DNA of 64,000 bases. It comes from Juglans regia (Eukaryota > Streptophyta > Magnoliopsida > Fagales > Juglandaceae). The translations under genes and the position numbers were made by a program. Location: positions 26,655 through 90,654 of the forward strand of contig NW_023362571.1 in NCBI RefSeq assembly GCF_001411555.2, in the 5' to 3' direction. The notes below the pieces were generated by a model. The model ran no database searches. It saw only the letters and a list, made by a program, of their open reading frames with translations, and had not been told where the DNA came from. Positions 36,738 through 47,807 of the stretch are shown piece by piece; position 1 is the stretch's first letter, and the number at the start of each line of letters is the position of its first letter.

Positions 36738-39386
36738 TGTAACACCCCGTATTTTTAGTGTATTTTTAATTGAAAGATTATTTGTTATTAATTTAAAATT
36801 TGATTATCTTGTTTTAAATTTTCAGATTTTAGTGGGTTTATTTTTATGATTTTTAATTTGTGAAAATTAAATTTGACATGTTTCCTTAATATTAATTATT
36901 GTTATGCATTTAATTTTCTTTTCATATTAAATTAACTTCTTGTTGGATTTAATTATTTATTTTCATTTTAATCACTACGTTTGAATTATTTTATTTCACT
37001 TGCTGTTTTAAAATCGTTTCCGTTAGATCATTTTTGTGACCCAATATGTGAGGATTGGACCTCATTTATTTCCCTACATTTTCTCTTTCATCTTTCTCTT
37101 TCTTCCTTTTTCTTTTCTCTTCTTTTTCTTTTTCTTTCTTCTCCGTCTCCCACGCTCGACCCGTCTCTCCCTCTCTCTTCCCGTGCGTCGCCCCTCTCCC
37201 CCAGCCCGCCGCTGTGCGCCGGCGGTGACCACCACCCCTCCCTCTCACCTCCCCTTCGACTGGCGATCACCCCCTGTGATTTCAGCCCCTAACTCGCCGT
37301 CGATAGCCCCCACGCACCACACCAAGCTGCGGCACTCCTTGCACCGCTGCACCGCCGTCGCGCCATCTACGGCCACCATCCTCTCACCACATCATCCTCG
37401 ACCTCTTAGCAACCCAATGGACCCAACCCCACCTCCGATCTGTCACCGGTAAAGCCCCACCATCAATATTTCCATTTTGGGTATTTTAGCCTTCGACTGC
37501 ACTTTGCGCCACCACCCAGGGCCAACCACTACCATCACTAGTTTCACCGACATCCCTAGGCCCTACCCTATCAATCTCGGGTCTTCGTTTGCACCCGTTC
37601 AAAAGTGGGTCTTTGAGACCCACGGCCACAGTGCATTTGGCACTGTTTTGTTGCTGCGTTGCCGCTTCTAGCACCTCTGTGATCTTTCAAAAATTATATT
37701 ATAGCATTGTAAGTATTTTCCCAAAAAACTCTTGAGATTTAAATGTATTTCTACCCCAATTCATATTTACTGTGAATTTGTTGGTTGTACCGGACTGAGT
37801 CCGAGGAGTAAGGGGGTCGGTTGGATTGGATAATGGAGATGTTTGTGTGAGATTGGTTTATACTATGAAATTTGTTGGCTTTTTCGAGTTTAAATATTAG
37901 TGTTTTGAGTTTGACGTTGGTCATGGTGAATATTGGTGATTTTTAGTAAGTAATGATATATTTTGGGATTATGAGGGTTTTAAGTTTTGAGATATTAAAA
38001 TAGGTTATTTTAGAAGTTTAGGCTTAATATCGAATTCCGTGTTTGATTGAAAACTTACGGAAATTATGTGATTATTTTTATAGGTGACGATTTATATTTG
38101 ACTCGACATTTTTGAGGAAAATTCTGAAAAACTAAGTTGTCCAAGTAAGCGGGGTTCCTATGCTAGGTTTTATACAAGTTAATAAGACTGATGTTGACTT
38201 TATGAAAACTTGCATATTTTGTGATGTAATGGGAACTTGGGAAAAACAAAGACCAACCTCGGTCGCTTATCTGCATTATTCATCAAATCTTTATGAAAAA
38301 GGAAAAATATATTCTGACATGGATTGTGTAGATATGAGCTAAATTCTACTATGTGGTTTTTGAAATCTGAAAAAGGGAGCGATATTGAGAATATGAAAAA
38401 TTGTGCATTTACTTATAAAGATGTTCTGGCTTTTGTTGTCAGTGTGTGTAAACTGTATGATTATGTTTTGGTACTCTGTATTATTTTGATATAACATCTG
38501 AAAACCTTTGGCGTGGTGTACTAGTATTTGTATCTGACTCTGTCTCTGCTCTGCTTTGTTATGCTCTGCTCTGTTTGGGTTGGTAGCAACTTCTCTATCT
38601 CTGAGTGCACCAACTTTGGAAACAAAGTGGTTTTATTGTGGTCTTTCCTGTGTACACACTCGGGGCTCCGAGAAGAATAAAGGAAAGATTTCACCTCTGT
38701 CTCTGCCTAGTTTGGCCACCGGGGTTAGCACAACCCTACCACGAGGGTGAAACATGGTCTCTGCTCTGTGTGATGCTCTGTTTTGATCTGATGACGATAC
38801 TCAGTTTATGTTATGCCAAAGTATTAAGGGTTTTACTTTTCTTAAAACCATCGCTCTGTTACTTTTGAAAATATGTTCTGTTCTGCATGATAACTCTGGA
38901 AAATATTTTATTCTGCATGCTATACTTTGTAAATACTCAAGTTTGCCCACTAGCATATGTCATCTGCTTTCTGAGTTGTTGATAACTCACCCCCTATCTT
39001 CATAATATTTTTCAAATAATGTGAAGAGTCCAACTGAGGACCTGGATTAGATTGGTGAGCATGATTAAGCTGAGGAGAGGATGTTAGAAGAAGGAATTAT
39101 GATGTCCTTTAGTTTTAATGTCTTTTAGAAATTATATCTTGGGCTTGGGTTTAGTAAGACTTATGAAATTATTAGTTTGATTAGTTATAACTACCGGGAA
39201 ATTGTGGACTCCTTAGTTTATTTTATTGCAGTAATGACTTTGTGTAGTTTTCAATGTGGTTATTTAGAGTACATGAGATTGAGTTTTGCTAATAAAGTTT
39301 TGGAGTTTTATTTTAGTTGTGTTGGAAAACATGTTCTTAAGTGACAGGTAGTAATTCTCCAGGCCAATCGGGTTTGGGGCGTTACA
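36738..39386 (+). mobile_element. Solo LTR, Tekay/del-like family, 2649 bp, inverted to its neighbour
   Basis: It begins TGTAACACCCCG and ends GGGGCGTTACA. The flanks TTTAA (36733-36737) and TTTAG (39387-39391) match at four of five bases. It aligns with the LTR at 34226-36453 in the opposite direction, and the two are 284 bp apart. Long T/C-rich and GC-rich blocks give spurious open frames. Confidence 0.85.
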
Positions 39387-39884
39387 TTTAGAGTAAAATA
39401 AACTCACTTCATGCATCTATAAATTTATCTTTTTCCCACTCTAAATTCTAAAGCATCTAGATCCGAATATTTATATAAAGAATTAGATTTTATACTACTC
39501 TTATTATATTGCACTCCAGAAATTATACATGATGCCACGCTTTCATACTACTTTTATCCTATTAGGATGTGATGATATTGTATATCAAACTTTGACGTTT
39601 TCTTTAAAAAAAAATGTCGATATAAATGTGATTAAAAGTAACAAATTTTATATAGTGAGATAATAATATAATATATAACATTACTCATTCTACTCTCATT
39701 CCATTATGTTGACGTATTTTTGCTCATAATTAATTATTGATTTTTTAAAGGAAAAAACATAGATGATAATTGCCTTTATTTTTCCTATGCATTTATTTAC
39801 TGATCATCCTAATGAATCCTGAATACTGCTTCTTACTTTGAGTAGTACTTTAGATCCTCTAATGCTCCTGTACATGCAAATCTT

Positions 39885-40044
39885 TTAAGGACATTCAGTA
39901 CTGGAGGAAGCATATTGGATCCTTTTAAGAGTTCATTATCTCCAGAGACTGTTGAAGCCCTCATTTGCACCCAAAATTAGTTAAGGACCAAACCTGTCGA
40001 CATTCGGGAGTTGGAAGAATATGTACAGCCGATGGACCTTGAAG
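39885..40044 (+). pseudogene. hAT transposase dimerisation-domain remnant
   Basis: The frame starting about 39891 reads TFSTGGSILDPFKSSLSPE, then TVEALICTQN, a TAG (39978-39980) where the family has Trp, and LRTKPVDIRELEEY. It ends at a GTAAGT donor (40045). This is the conserved C-terminal hAT dimerisation region of Ac/RICESLEEPER-type transposases. The single stop is a typical TGG to TAG change. Confidence 0.82.
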
Positions 40045-40629
40045 GTAAGTTTGAAACTTGAAATATTTTTTTAATACCAATCTAACTCAGTTTATTATCT
40101 ATCTAACTCAATTTTTAATATTTTTTTAAATGATCATCTAGCTTCATCTTCAACAGAGGCTATTGTGAGTCTCTCTTCCCATTCATGTTGAAAACAAATC
40201 TAGAGTAAGTGATTTCTTCTTGCATAATCAACCAGCTCTTTTATTTGTATGATCAACATATATGTGTGCGCATTAAAAAATATATGTGGGCTGCTCATAG
40301 CTGTTATTATTCTCAGCTGTTGGATTCGAATTCTCAACTCTCTAGAAAAAAATCCAACTTTCCATACCGGCTTTGGCTGAAGCCAGCTTTCAGACCAACC
40401 TGCTAAAGCAGAAAAGCCACTTCTTCTTTGTTTGGATTTATACTTCATGTAAAGCAGTATATATAAGTGCATTAGGTTGACGGAATATATTAGCAAATTT
40501 CATGGCCTACACTTACAACATTAATTTCTACTATAAATAGGATATCCAAATCTTGTCTTTCCCTTGATAGCATTGAAGATGAAGTTGCCAGATCAGATTG
40601 TTGCTTCTTCATTCAATTCCTCAATCCCA

Positions 40630-40660
<31 letters not shown>

Positions 40661-41816
40661 CACACACACACTAGTAACTAGCTCTTTGAATCCAGATGCA
40701 TTTTCTATCCTTTGAGAAAGAAAATCATAATTAACCCAATTGAAGCTATTAAAACTATGTTAGATCTCATGGACATAATTGAAGAACAATGGTGGATAAT
40801 CATAATTAATTGCCTTCTAAATTGAAAATTACATTAATAAAACAAGAAAAACTAGAGTCTTGGGAAGTTCTATGTTGAAATAAAGAATAAATTTTATTAT
40901 TATATGCATTTGCTTGAATTATGCATTTGTTACTTTATTTTTATTTTTATTTTTTTAACCTGGTTACATACTTTTATTCATTGAAAATTATTGAATTCAA
41001 CTCATATAAAATGTTTGATTCTTGCCAAACATTATTGCTGCACCTAATCAATTGTATTTATAAAACATTATTGCCAAACACTAGCACATGCATTTGCAAG
41101 CATACAATGGACTATTTTGGGTGATATTGAATTTGATATGCACCTTTTCTATGACTACCCTTTAGCTAGCTAGGACTGTTTGAGTGCATTTCTTGACATT
41201 ATTTTGATGTATCGTCATTAATTTCAAGACCATTTTGAGATGCTGCAATCTTTATACATAAAACCATCATTTTTATACTCATTTTCTATACTCTATTTTA
41301 ATATTCTATTTGAATATAACTATATGCAAAACTAGTTAATGAGCTTTCTGATTTCTTAGCTGCAGGAATTGACAATGGACTATTATTTGGTGTGAGATTA
41401 AATCACTGATGGGAAGACCGTGCTGCTGATTTTGTAACTCATTTCTTGTAATTTTGTGTTTGGTAATATAATTTATAAATACCAATAGTGTAATATGTAG
41501 TGGATTGCATTGTGATGCATGCATAGATGAATATTGGATTTGTTTTTTTGTTTTACATGCATTTAGTATTTTTAGAACACAAATATTATGCATTTCATGA
41601 ACTTGACTTCATAGAAAAAAAATTTAACAAAATAAAGTCTTTTACTTAAAAAAAAAAAAAATCAAGGTACAACCCAGAACCCGGATTTCCAGGTTTCAAA
41701 AACCCAGATCCACCTGGTTTCAGCCTGGGTCTGACCCGGACCAACCTAGTCTAGGTTTCAGCTTGGGTTTGAAACCTGAGTTCTGTCCAAGTATACCCGA
41801 GTTCTGGCCAGTCTTA
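40045..41816 (+). other. hAT 3' region, no gene seen
   Basis: AT-rich 3' sequence of the hAT element, with a (TA)n(CA)n run at about 40630-40671 and C/G-rich subterminal motifs at 41665-41816. Confidence 0.6.
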
Positions 41817-41824
41817 AATGTAAC

Positions 41825-42557
41825 AAGTCCTAATTTGTCAAAGAAGAGTTGATTTTTTTAAGAAGACGAAAATCATGCAATTAAACAACAAAGTAGAAAT
41901 GTAAATCTACTAGACATTGATGGGTCATGAGTAGTGATGGTTGCGATGGCATACACCATATCCCGTTTGGGTACCGCAGTGCGCCCAGGCCTGCAAGCCC
42001 ATTATATCCTCAACAAAGCATTAATAATGTTTTTGTTATGTTGGAGCGATTATTGCTGCCTTGATTTTGTTAGGTACTGATCTTCTTTTTTGTTGCCTAG
42101 TGGTGCATATTACTGAATGCATGCGCATCTCTCTCTCTCTCTCAGCCACATCCACATGACACTAGTTATTATAGAAGTCATCGAACAATTTCTTTTTGAC
42201 AATATTGAATTAATTGATGTAAGGATATTCATCAATCTAAGGGCTTAGTTACTCCGTATTTTCTTGTTTCTCAAAATTAATGAATAGTACATGATCAATG
42301 TATGTAAAAAGGTTTAAATATCACAATAGTTGGATAATCAATTTATTGATGAATGATAATATATAGGTTGAACACAATTAATCACAATATATGCAAGATA
42401 AACCTGTTGAAATCCATCAGTACTTATCGGTCCAACGAAAGGGAACAAATATTTGGTTTTGGCTAATATATATGCCAATAATTCATGCAACAAATATATA
42501 TACATGATCTCCTACTGCAAGCAGTACCATAATTACACAATGGATCAACTATATTAA
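41825..42557 (-). other. Downstream flank of copy B, no gene seen
   Basis: AT-rich 3' flank of the copy B gene, with a short CT run at about 42130-42143. It presumably includes the former 3' UTR. Confidence 0.5.
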
Positions 42558-43156
42558 TTAACTTTTCATTTTCCTGTCAAAGATGCCTGGTCCGTAGGTT
42601 GAAATGTACATGTCTTTAAGAATTGGGAACTGAATCCATACGAAGAACGTGACTAGACCAATAGCCAAACAAATGAGAGGAATTGCAATCCATAATTGCT
42701 CATGTAGGATGATTAAAAGAGCACTTGAAAAGGTTATCATCATGAACGCAATAGAGCAAAAGAGAGTCAAAAGGCCTATTATCATCTGTCTCGGCAAATA
42801 CTCAAGAAAATCTTCTTCTGAATAACGTGATGTGAGGATTCCCAAAAACATCAAGACCGAAGTCGATGAAGAAAAAAGGGACAATGCATCGGATATTATG
42901 AAGACGTTGAACAAAAACTTGTTCAAGGACTTTGGCAAGCCCATGCCTTGGTTATCATCTCGAAATGAAAAGACAGCTGCAAACATAATAGTAACAATGA
43001 GAGTACCCACCACCGTACATGACGTTGCTGTATTTTTCATCCATTTCTCTCCCTTTTCCTTCATATCCTTGTGGTCCTTCGTAAATAGTTGTCGGGGAGT
43101 CAACCACCTTTATTTTTACTTTCCTTATACTTGGGAAGGACAATTGTCTCTACCTC
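42558..43156 (-). pseudogene. Copy B last exon: complete PGG-type membrane domain with 1-base deletion
   Basis: It starts after tgcAG as EVETIVLPKYKESK. One base is missing near 43106 compared with copy A, and the frame is shifted into TGA. From LTPRQLFTKDHK (43103) it is open to a TAA at 42558-42560. The lead-in EKGEKWMK and four hydrophobic segments are complete (LIVTIMFAAVF, SVLMFLGIL, LLTLFCSIAFMM and ICLAIGLVTFFVW regions), and the tail ends RKMKS. The Pro-Gly-Gly signature is RDDN here. Confidence 0.88.
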
Positions 43157-44004
43157 CTGCATTTGTTAGCAAGAAATTGTTAGATCAAGAATGTTGCCAT
43201 GAAGTTGAATTCGAAGAATATATTATGACTAATATTTCAGCTGCATGTAATATATAGGCGTTCAATGTGGCATTAATGGTCATGTTTCTTTCTCATCTGT
43301 ACCATGAAGCTGAAAAATTAATGTAGACTTAGGTCAAGTCTAGCTTGTTGGAAGCCTACTTCATATTTTTATTTCGGTTTCATTTGAGGCACTCAAGTTC
43401 GAACAAGAATTTAAGAGAATCTTAATTAAGTCTTGTTCCAAATCTGGGAGTATGACACGACCAGACTGCACAAATCTCAAGCAATATTGGTATAAGGCTA
43501 CTGATTACAAGCTAGTCATTTTATAAACTACTTTTTTAGCTAATTGGTTTTCTCATGGAACTATTTCATGGGGTTTTGTTGACCAATGAATTAATAAGAG
43601 AACGAAGGATATATGCCTTGCCTTCTTTTCAGTAAGATTAACCTATATGGATAAATTAATCAAGATAAAAAAACTAGTTAGGGTTATACTGGGATCCTTA
43701 TAAGTAACCCAAACTAGCACACGGTGGAGAATGGCATCAGAAGGTTGCCTGAGGGGCGCATATCATGCATGCAATGGATATAGGGTGATAACTAGATTTG
43801 AGCTTCAAATTCCTCTAAATGGAAAAAGGCAAAAACCTAAAACAAAAAACCTTAAAAGCTGGCTAGCTAGAGAAATGGCCGAAGAAAGAGGAGGCCAACA
43901 CGGAGCTGGTGCAAAAGCTCGATCCTCCCCTTTCGCCTCATGCAAGCAGATCCTGCATGCGAGGCGGACAACATGGGGGAGAGAGAGAGAGAGAGAGAGG
44001 GGAC
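43157..44004 (-). other. Copy B last intron
   Basis: Intron of about 850 bp, against about 155 bp in copy A. It has an AG repeat next to the donor (43978-43999). Open frames within it are not conserved. Confidence 0.6.
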
Positions 44005-44841
44005 CTTGAACCATTGTAACTCTCTTTGCATCTGTAAAGCTGCCCCTGAAATTTGATTAATCCTGGTGGCATATTCTTCTTTCATCATCCCTGCCATATG
44101 TAACATGTTATTTTCATAGAGATCTAAACATGTCAAACAGTAGTTCATCGTCGTATCTGTTGAAGTCCATGCCCTGAGCAGTCATTGTTGACTGCTCAGC
44201 GCTTAACCCTCAACCCCCAGCGCCCAACCACCTAATGAATGCAACAATAAATGCATTCATACGTGAAGTAATGCGCCTATAAATTGAAGCTTCGGACGAG
44301 AGCATCAAACACACCCAAGGAGAAAAGAAAAGAGAGAGAGCCGAGAGAGCTCTGAGAGAAAAGAAGAGAGTTGAGTTGAGTGGAGTGTAATCCTCCTCCT
44401 CTGTAATATTTTCTTGTGTTCCACTATTTATTAGTGAAGCTCTTTTCTGTGGATGTAGGCAGTTGCCAAACCACGTTAAATTCTTGGTGTCACTGAGTGC
44501 GTGAGTGTACTCTTTTATTACCGCTTTTATCCCTTCCGCTGTGTTGATTTCCCCAACAGTATCTTGCTGGTATAGAATGCCAAAGATTTTTTCTTGACGA
44601 TGCAAGACAGCAAGCATAAATATGTTCCTTTTGTTTTCGTCTTCAGTCCATAAAAATCGTCGATCTGTTTCAAGCATCTTTGAAACGAACTCAAACATCC
44701 CATTCTCGGCAGCCTGGCTAATGGCATCATAAACTAGGCCAGCCTCAAGTTGTTGACTTTCTGATTCTGATATCACTTGAAGCATTTCAGAAAGAAGTTT
44801 ATCGTAGTACTGGTCATGGATCTCCTGCGTGCAGATTCCTT
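44005..44841 (-). pseudogene. Copy B linker exon, split by a solo LTR
   Basis: From the 5' side it reads GICTQEIHDQYYDKLLSEM and on through the LHRQEKIFGILYQQD region (to 44564). After the LTR it resumes TMNYCLTCLDLYENN and ends ELQWFK at a GT donor (44003-44004). Without the LTR and one GTATC copy, the frame is open. The acceptor expected at 44842-44843 reads CG instead of AG. Confidence 0.87.
44158..44558 (+). mobile_element. Copia-like solo LTR, 401 bp, inside a copy B exon
   Basis: It starts TGTTGAAGTCC and ends TCCCCAACA, with GTATC duplicated at 44153-44157 and 44559-44563. A TATA-like CTATAAATTG lies at about 44275, and a GTGGATGTAGGCAGTTGCC block typical of plant copia LTRs is at about 44450. 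No internal region is left. Its direction is opposite to the host gene. Confidence 0.9.
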
Positions 44842-45959
44842 CGACAATTATCGAGACATTGTCAATTAGTTAACTAGATGAAATTATAAATAATTAATAA
44901 TAAAAAGGAAAAAGATTTAAAAATAAAATCAGTGCATGATTTTGATGGAGTGGACAGGGTATACCAAAGAAGTCGAGGACTCTTGAAACTAGATAGCAAC
45001 ACGTTGCCGACAGTAATGCAAATAATAAAACATTAATAACATTTGTTTACAGCTTATAGATATTAGAAAACTTTTACCGAAAGAAAGCTAGCACAATATT
45101 TCTTTTTCTACATACTAATTCGCAGTGGTTGAATGTTCACGTTAGTTTCTGATGATTAGTGAGGAACTTTTATTATATAAATCTAAATATGTATATATCT
45201 ATATATGTGTGTGTTTGTAATATCTCATATTAAGTGATAAATGTAGGTAGTGTATGAAATCCCGCATTACTTGAGAATGAGAAGTTCTTACTTTTTGTAA
45301 TAATTTCAATTAACAAGACTCTAATTATAATATTACTGATTAGTCGTTTTAAAATATAGGCTCAAATCATAGTAGGCCATCCCTTGAGGTGTTAATATAT
45401 ATATACAATGAACCAATACAATGAACCTCGTCATAGGCATTAGTCATGCCCCCAAAGCCCTAATGCTTAGTTCAATTAACCAATTAACCCAGTTACTGCA
45501 TAATGTACTAATTGATATTTTCATGTTATGCATGCATGGCTGTCTTAAGTTATTGTAAGATGTCTTTTCGTTAGTGTTTTCATTTCTTGGGTCATTAACA
45601 CTAATCTTATTTTACAATTAACCAATGTGACAGTGCTGCCTCATAAAAATAATAATTTTCTTATTTCAGTTTCAAATTCTTACATAATCGCCCTCTATTT
45701 AGTAAAAAAAAATTATAAAAAACTTGTAAAAATGAAATAATGTTGTAGCTAGCTAGGTGTATCGATCATTGCTCTTAGGCTAAATAAGTTTAGTGTGAAA
45801 GGAATAAATGATGTGGCTTCAAAGGAATAATATTCCATGCTATAAAAATTTTATATACCAAGTAATAGATCAGAGATTATCACAAAAGAAAATCTGAAAA
45901 TGTTGGCCAAATTACAAGCAAAAATTATGGGAACGTAAGCTAAGACAAAATCAGTATAC
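44842..45959 (-). other. Copy B intron, no gene seen
   Basis: AT-rich intron that matches copy A near 1083-1560 and again near 8275-8420. Confidence 0.6.
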
Positions 45960-46037
45960 CTGATGATCTGTTAATTGCTTCTCGATTGCTTTGGCCAGCT
46001 TGGTCATTGATCGCAGGAGCCAATGGAATGCACATAC
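45960..46037 (-). pseudogene. Copy B small exon (78 bp)
   Basis: Acceptor aaaaAG at 46038-46039 and donor GTATAC at 45954-45959. Joined in phase to the preceding exon it reads CMCIPLAPAINDQAGQSN. This corresponds to the IHVP-type segment that follows the WxxxCI motif in ITN1-like proteins. No counterpart was found in copy A. Confidence 0.68.
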
Positions 46038-46417
46038 CTTTTTAGAAAAAGTGAACAAATCCAATTAACAATATGGTAGAACTTTTAATAATCTAGATTT
46101 TGAATGATCAATTTTTCCATATAACGACAAAAAAGGAAAAAAAAAAAAAAAAGAACAAACAAATTAAGGTTGCATCAACTTTACGAGTTAAGTATATTTT
46201 AATATTGTCTAGTAAAATACCAAAACCTTTGAAACCAAAAATTTTAGGATACTTGTAGTCAGATACATGAAACGAATTCTTATCAAAACTATGATATGTT
46301 GAGTCGCCTCTAAGCTCTCTCTACGAGAGAGAATAGGTGGAGTGGTAGTCCCGTTGTTCTTAGGACAATTGAGGATGAGCTTCCCTTTAGTCTGATTGTG
46401 CGATTAAAGTTGAAGGG

Positions 46418-47487
46418 ATGGAGGATTTGGAGGAGAAATGGGATCAGTTCATCAGTCTTACTGAGGATGAGAATTCTATTATTGAATTTGGATCGGTGAA
46501 CTTAGAGACAGTAGCAGAAAAAGGGGAGTGGAGTTTGATGTGTAGGTTGTGGTCTAATCGTAGAATTGGGAAGGAGGTTATCAGATCGACGATAGCTAAG
46601 ATCTGGAAGATCGGCAGCTCATTCCAATTTCAGGAGATCAGTATAAGCATGTTTGTTATAAGTTTTGAAAGCCAGGAGGACAAATGGAGAGTGATGGAAG
46701 GGAGACCTTGGTTGTTTGATAACTGGTTGTTGGTACTAAAAAATTTTGATGGATTTATTACTCCTCATAAGATGAATTTTGATAGTGAGGGAATTCTAGG
46801 ATCAATTGAATAATCTTCCATTAGCATGTATGAATTGGGAAGTTGGACAACAAATTGGAGAAACAATAGGCAATGTGAAGAGTGTAGATGTAAGAGAGGA
46901 TGTCACTGGGTGGGGGAGCTATTTGAGAGTCAGAATTGAAATGAATCTAAATAAAGAAATTGCTAGGGGAAGAACTGTTAACTTGCTTGGGGAAAAGCTT
47001 TGGGTTCCCCTATGGTATGAAAAATTGCCTAGGATGTGTTTTAAGTGTGGGATGATTGTCCATGGTGAAAAGCGATGTAGTAACTTGGGAGCTAACACAG
47101 TTGTTAATTAGGGGGGGAAACTTCAGTATGGAGTTTGGCTTCGTGCAATTAGCATGTCTAAAAGAACAAATGGGAAACAACCTGATGTTAGAAGCAAGTA
47201 TGGACCTGGTGAGTGGAAGGCTTACGAGGAAAATGTGGAAAGGGAAAGAGAATCTAATGCAAGATCTGATCTAGAGGTTGATGATTCAAGACACAAAAGG
47301 GAAATCAACTAACTGCTCAGCTCAGTGTTTGCTAAATTCTAATGACACAAAAGAGGCACCTATGGAGAAAGTGGTGAGACGGGTAGGGGGCATGGATGTG
47401 GACAACCAAGTGTTTGTGGAAAGGATGGAGAGACAAGAGGAGGGGACGAGGATAATGGACCAGGTTGTATCTAAGCTTATAAAATAG
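46418..47487 (+). pseudogene. LINE ORF1 (DUF4283 and CCHC zinc finger), frameshifted
   Basis: The first part (46418-46808) is a DUF4283-type RNA-binding region: MEDLEEKWDQFISLTEDE at the start and WRVMEGRPWLFDNWLLVL near residue 95. The frame shifts by +1 at about 46806-46813. The second part (to 47109) reads VPLWYEKLPRMCFKCG and forms a CX2CX4HX4C knuckle (CFKCGMIVHGEKRC). After it the sequence is Lys/Glu-rich and broken. Such proteins bind the LINE RNA. Confidence 0.82.
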
Positions 47488-47807
47488 AGCATAAATAAAA
47501 AAAGTCAAAGATCCACGAAGCAGCAGAAAGAAAGTCCCATGGTCCAAACTCAACCAAATGGCTTGTAGTAGTAAGCATCTGTGCAAGAAGAGGAATGTGG
47601 AGTAGTAAGTAGAGGATGGTGGAAGAGAAAAGGTAGAATTGCAAGTAATACTAATGTGAGCTTAATGTCTGATAGTTGTAAACTTAGATTATCTAATAGT
47701 TGCAATGAAGAAAGCCCTTTAAAAAAAGGAAGGCATATTGTAGTCACTGATGTCATTGTGCCCTCTCAGGCAGTGGCGGTGGTTGCAAGTAAGCCCCATC
47801 AAGTATT

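Larger units (their letters stand above)
33366..41816 (+). mobile_element. Degenerate hAT (Ac-like) element with two nested solo LTRs
   Basis: The left end is TAAGACTGTTCA. The right end, reverse-complemented, is TAAGACTGGCCA. Flanks AATATAAC (33358-33365) and AATGTAAC (41817-41824) form an 8-bp target duplication with one mismatch, the size expected for hAT. Both ends have subterminal AACCCAGG/CCGGGTT-type motifs. A hAT dimerisation-domain remnant lies at about 39885-40044. Without the two LTRs it would be about 3.6 kb, near autonomous size, but the rest of the transposase is not recognisable. Confidence 0.8.

Noticed and set aside
43867..44148. Separate gene starting within the copy B linker exon
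   Set aside because: It is simply the downstream half of the exon cut by the solo LTR at 44158.
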